64,000 bases of DNA, taken from positions 930,001 to 994,000 of the forward strand of contig NZ_JABBEA010000001.1 of NCBI RefSeq assembly GCF_012912005.1. The letters are read 5' to 3'. Position 1 is the first letter of the stretch, and every line of letters starts with the position of its first letter. A model generated the notes under the pieces. The model was not told the origin of the DNA. It saw only the letters and a list, made by a program, of their open reading frames with translations, and searched no databases. This DNA comes from Paenibacillus sp. SZ31 (GTDB taxonomy: Bacteria; Bacillota; Bacilli; Paenibacillales; Paenibacillaceae). Below are positions 60,567 to 64,000 of the stretch, piece by piece. The position numbers and the translations under genes are program-made.

Positions 60567-61765
60567 AGCGATACCTCTCCTTGAACCGTCGAAGCACCTG
60601 TAACATCAGAGTCTGCTACATCACCCTCGCTTGCGTCCACCTCGGCATCCGAAGCCTTGTTCGTTCCATTCGATACCCCTGCACTTGCAAAGGTCGCCAT
60701 CTCATTCAAAAGAAGACAGGCTGCATCAATCAGATGAAGACTAAGCACACCTCCGGTTCCTTCGCCCAACCGCATATCCAGATCCAGCATCGGTTTCAGA
60801 TCAAGCTCACGAAGCAGAGCTGCATGTCCACTTTCATGTGAAGTATGAGAAGCAATCATATAAGCCGTGCTCACGGGAGCAAGCTTTCTTGCAATCAATG
60901 CGGCAGCAGTGGAGATGAATCCATCCACAACAACAGGACATCCGTTCGCAGCTGCAGCAAGAATGACACCCGTCAGTCCGGCAATCTCCAGTCCACCCAC
61001 TTTACAAAGTACGTCCAGTGCATCTTCCCTATTTGGGGAATTCACGCTCAGTGCCTGGCTAACCACCGCGGCTTTACGCTGTAAACCCGCATCATCAATA
61101 CCCGTTCCTCGCCCAACCGCTGAAGCTGGGGCGATCCCGGTTAATGCACACATCACCGCTGCACTCGCGGTTGTATTGCCAATCCCCATTTCTCCAGTAA
61201 CGAACAACTGCGTTCCCTTTGTCACCTCTGCCGATACCACGTCGACTCCTGCAAGAATAGCCTGAATCGCTTCATCACGAGTCATTGCGGCACCCTTAGC
61301 CATGTTGGCCGTACCTTTACGAACTTTGCGGGAAAGCAGGTCAGGATGTTCCAGATCGGCATTAACCCCGATATCCACACAGATTACATCGGCTCCGGCG
61401 TGGCGGGCAAGCACATTGACAGCAGCCCCTCCAGCCAGGAAATTAAGGACCATCTGCGGCGTTACCTCGGCTGGGAAAGCACTGATACCTTCCGCCACCA
61501 CGCCGTGATCTGCGGCCATGACAATGACGGCTCTGCGATCCAAATGTGGACGAGCCTTGCCAGTGATTCCTGCAAGACGAATAACCAGCTGTTCCAGCTT
61601 CCCCAGACTGCCGGGTGGTTTCGTCAATGAATCCACATGTGCGGAAGCCTCCGCCGCAACTTCTTCATTAGGACCCACGATCCGACCCAGTAACTGTTCC
61701 AACACCTGTTCATTATTCATACAACCAGCACTTCCTTTTTCAAAATAGGGGTTGCCCCGCTTCAT
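60563..61765 (-). CDS. cobT: nicotinate-nucleotide-dimethylbenzimidazole phosphoribosyltransferase CobT
   Basis: 400 residues as drawn; ATG 61765 follows directly on the stop of the ATPase gene with AAGGA four bases upstream, and ATG 61720 is an alternative. Makes alpha-ribazole phosphate for the lower ligand. Seen: [137 protein letters not shown] with the catalytic Glu. After the usual end an acidic 35-residue tail ([20 protein letters not shown]...) is added. Confidence 0.92.
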   Translation of the reverse strand: [400 protein letters not shown]

Positions 61766-62569
61766 TCATTCCTTCTCCCGCCGCAGCAAGAGCTGAGGTA
61801 TTCCATTGTCAGGATGAATCACCATCGCAGGTTTCACGCGAAAGATGTCCTGAATATTGTTCTCGGTCATCAAGGTATGGGGCGTTCCATTCCCCACCAC
61901 TTTGCCTTCTCGCAGCGCCAGAATGTGATCGCAGAACTGCGCAGCCAGATTCAGATCATGCAGCACAGCCACAATCGTAATTCGATTCTTTTGCCGCCAT
62001 GTCGATAATAACTCCATAAATTGCAATTGATATTTGATATCCAGAAACGTAGTGGGTTCATCCAGCAATAATAACCGTGGTTCCTGTGCCATGACCTTGG
62101 CGAGTGCCACCCGCTGACGCTGTCCTCCACTAAGTGCATCCAAAGGCCTTTCAGCCATATCGGTCAATCCCAATTCTTCCAGTACCCGGTCAACCACAGC
62201 CGCTCCATCTGCTGATTCTCGCCCAAGCCAATTCTGGTATGGATAACGCCCCATCTCCACGACATCCCTTACTGGATAGGAAATTGCAGGCAGACCATCC
62301 TGTTGTAACACGGCAATCATGCGTGACAGATCTTTCCGACTGTATGAGACAATATCCCGGCCATCAATACGTATGCTGCCCGCGCTTGACTGCTCCGTTC
62401 CAGCAAGGAGCTGGAGCAGGGTAGACTTACCACTGCCATTTGGACCAACGACACCCCACCAGTCCCCCTCCGTTACCTGCCAGTCCACCGCGTCCAAGGC
62501 TTGATGACTGCCATACATTTTACCTGCCCCGGTAACTGCGATTAGCGGTTCGCCCAAATCCCCACTCAT
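61766..62569 (-). CDS. cobalamin-type ABC transporter ATPase
   Basis: 267 residues. FecE/BtuD-type ATPase: Walker A VGPNGSGKSTLLQLLAG, Q-loop VLQQDG, signature LSGGQRQRVALAKVMAQEPRLLLLDEPTTFLDIKYQ, H-loop AVLHDLN. Powers import of a corrinoid (inferred from the cobalamin genes downstream) or siderophore. Overlaps the permease gene by 4 bp and abuts cobT. Substrate is therefore probably cobalamin or cobinamide, feeding the CobT/U/S salvage steps. Confidence 0.9.
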   Translation of the reverse strand: MSGDLGEPLIAVTGAGKMYGSHQALDAVDWQVTEGDWWGVVGPNGSGKSTLLQLLAGTEQSSAGSIRIDGRDIVSYSRKDLSRMIAVLQQDGLPAISYPVRDVVEMGRYPYQNWLGRESADGAAVVDRVLEELGLTDMAERPLDALSGGQRQRVALAKVMAQEPRLLLLDEPTTFLDIKYQLQFMELLSTWRQKNRITIVAVLHDLNLAAQFCDHILALREGKVVGNGTPHTLMTENNIQDIFRVKPAMVIHPDNGIPQLLLRREKE

Positions 62570-63612
62570 GGCATCATCCCCTTCCGCAGTTTTTTGTTCC
62601 GTTGTAACAGGTAAGCGAAGAATGGTGCACCTACAAAGGCCGTCACCACACCAAGCGGAATTTCAGTCGGCGCCAGTAAGGATCGGGCAATGGTGTCTGC
62701 CCATACCATGAAGATGGCCCCACCAATGGCGGATAAAGGCACCAGCAATCGATAGTCAGGCCCCACAAGCAGCCGAAGCATATGCGGAATCACCAATCCA
62801 ACGAAGCCAATAACACCGGATACAGAGACTGCTCCTGCGGTAAGAAGTGTTCCCACAGCAAGCACGGACAACTTCAACCGATCAACGCCAACCCCGATAT
62901 GCGCAGCTTGACGTTCTCCCAGCGCAAGAACATTCAAGGAACGTGCACGGCTCCAGAGAAAGATTAGACCTAACAGAAAATACGGGAAAAGGATGGCCGT
63001 ATACGACCACCCACGCAGAGCCAGACTTCCCATCGTCCAGTATATAATTTCATTAATGGTCTGTTTCGACATGGTCGACAGGAAGGAAACCACCGCTCCC
63101 AAGAAACTTTGCATCACGACACCAGCCAGAATCAGACTGTGTGTTGGTATTTTGCGCCCTTCACGAGCCAGGGACATGACGAACCATAATGTGAGTACAC
63201 CCGTCAAAAAAGCTACCAGCGGCAACGTCCAGATACCAATCAGTGCATACTGCAATCCGAAGAAAATCAAGAAGGCTGCACCCACTGAAGCACCGGATGA
63301 TACGCCCAGCGTGAACGGGTCTGCCAGCGGGTTCCGCAGAACCCCCTGGAATCCCGCACCGGCAATCGCCAGCGATGCTCCCACGAGTACAGCAAGCAGT
63401 ACACGCGGGAATCTGACCTTCCATATAATCTGTTCGGCTGCTGCACTCCAGTCCGGCGTGATCCAGTCTCCGATCCATGGCAAGTGATGAAGCAGGATAC
63501 CCGCAATGTCACGAATAGGCAAGGAAACCGAACCGATGCCCGTGCAGATGAGCACGGTTAACACAAGCAGTACAATCCCTGCTGATGCGTACACGGCCAG
63601 TTTTTTACTCAT
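62566..63612 (-). CDS. BtuC-type ABC permease
   Basis: 348 residues, about ten membrane helices of the FecCD/BtuC family. Seen: RFPRVLLAVLVGASLAIAGAGFQGVLRNPLADPFTLGVSSGASVGAAF, FLGAVVSFLSTMSKQTINEIIYWTMGSLA, ALGERQAAHIGVGVDRLK, GVIGFVGLVIPHMLRLLVGPDYRLLVPLSAIGGAIFMVWADTIAR and EIPLGVVTAFVGAPFFAYLLQR. Overlaps the downstream ATPase and the upstream binding-protein gene by 4 bp each. Confidence 0.93.
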   Translation of the reverse strand: MSKKLAVYASAGIVLLVLTVLICTGIGSVSLPIRDIAGILLHHLPWIGDWITPDWSAAAEQIIWKVRFPRVLLAVLVGASLAIAGAGFQGVLRNPLADPFTLGVSSGASVGAAFLIFFGLQYALIGIWTLPLVAFLTGVLTLWFVMSLAREGRKIPTHSLILAGVVMQSFLGAVVSFLSTMSKQTINEIIYWTMGSLALRGWSYTAILFPYFLLGLIFLWSRARSLNVLALGERQAAHIGVGVDRLKLSVLAVGTLLTAGAVSVSGVIGFVGLVIPHMLRLLVGPDYRLLVPLSAIGGAIFMVWADTIARSLLAPTEIPLGVVTAFVGAPFFAYLLQRNKKLRKGMMP

Positions 63613-64000
63613 TGGAACAGGTCAGGATAGATCGCTTTGGCTACTTCTTTCAGACCTTCAGTTACTCGTGGTCCTGGACGGCTGAGCAGATTCGCATCGA
63701 GGCCAATGACTGCATCGTTCTTCACAGCCGTGATTTGATCCCAGCCACTGCGAGCTTTAATGATCTGATCCAGTGTTTTGGAGTTTTCATCAATGACATC
63801 ATTTGCATACAGAATCACATCCGGGTTGGAGGCAATTACGTTCTCTTCATTAATTTCATACCAGCCCTCTTTGTCCGAAGCAATATTGCTACCACCGGCT
63901 ACAGTAATGAGTTCATCCATAAATTCGCCTTTACCCACAGTCCAGCCTGGGGAGAATTCAACGTATACATTTTTCTTCTCTTCCGGTTTAACTGCCTTCA
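63609..64000 (-). CDS. BtuF-type substrate-binding protein (partial, 3' end)
   Basis: The frame runs off the right edge of the window; only the C-terminal ~130 residues are present (from KAVKPEEKKNVYVEFSPGWTVGKGEF). The helical lobe features MDELITVAGGSNIASDKEGWYEINEENVIASNPDVILYANDVIDENSKTLDQI and IGLDANLLSRPGPRVTEGLKEVAKAIYPDLF are those of class III periplasmic-binding proteins of the BtuF/FhuD group. Its stop overlaps the permease start. A cobalamin riboswitch is expected upstream, outside the window. Confidence 0.88.
   Translation of the reverse strand, partial: KAVKPEEKKNVYVEFSPGWTVGKGEFMDELITVAGGSNIASDKEGWYEINEENVIASNPDVILYANDVIDENSKTLDQIIKARSGWDQITAVKNDAVIGLDANLLSRPGPRVTEGLKEVAKAIYPDLFQ

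Overview
The window looks like a chromosomal segment of a Paenibacillus-type, spore-forming, motile Firmicute. This is inferred from strong AGGAGG-type ribosome sites, a T-box leader on thrS, a preQ1-I-like aptamer before a VUT-family queuosine transporter, YpsA/SLOG, TcyP, DUF4179 behind an ECF sigma factor, an orphan FlgB, GT-D glycosyltransferase and cobalamin genes close to those of Bacillales. No rRNA or tRNA gene was recognised. Most of the window (about 10 to 64 kb) is moderately GC-rich housekeeping and accessory chromosome; the first 8.6 kb is visibly AT-rich and built differently.

Region 1 (1-9835) is the exceptional part: an integron-like gene-cassette array in a Gram-positive background. 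Reading on the minus strand, a tyrosine recombinase (9835-8720) is followed by a palindromic attI-like site (8592-8700). Then come at least eight cassettes, each one minus-strand gene plus a 90-116 bp attC-like repeat that begins TAAC and ends GTTA (+ strand). The two ends of each cassette are complementary to each other over 9-17 nt while differing from cassette to cassette. That is what a G^TTA crossover in attC-type sites predicts. The recombinase lacks the extra segment typical of IntI, so the system would be an integron analogue driven by a Xer-like enzyme. Cargo includes two HEPN-like proteins, two PD-(D/E)xK nuclease-like proteins, two small membrane-anchored proteins, a SnoaL-like protein and unknowns, a mix typical of anti-phage or stress genes.

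Region 2 (9840-16000): a cluster of GC-rich hairpins, a B12-binding radical SAM protein with an Ala/Gly-rich tail, RecQ, and an Rpn-family nuclease. Region 3 (16200-24200): a surface or spore glycosylation cluster (GT2-TPR, methyltransferase, nucleotide-sugar dehydrogenase, SDR dehydratase, rhamnosyltransferase-like, GT-D protein). Region 4 (24390-34630): RluA-type pseudouridine synthase, YpsA with an apparent CTG start, E. coli-type SpeD, orphan FlgB, GNAT-Nudix fusion, ankyrin protein, ECF sigma/DUF4179 pair, S66 peptidase, small Sm-like protein and a split ThrE exporter.

Region 5 (34700-52700): DUF2569, two DinB-fold proteins, DUF1963, ammonium transporter with a coiled-coil partner, GNAT, M23 lipoprotein divergent from a two-component system, T-box/thrS, SDR, a HEPN-motif protein, an MBL hydrolase with an unusual leader, a PQQ-type sugar dehydrogenase lipoprotein and an M24 peptidase. 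Region 6 (52800-64000): queuosine precursor transporter with aptamer, TcyP, a chemoreceptor, and a minus-strand cobalamin cluster: btuF-like (partial), btuC-like, btuD-like, cobT, cobU, cobS and cobyric acid synthase, the first six tightly coupled by overlaps or abutting ends. Start codons were moved from the longest frame where a better ribosome site supports a downstream start.
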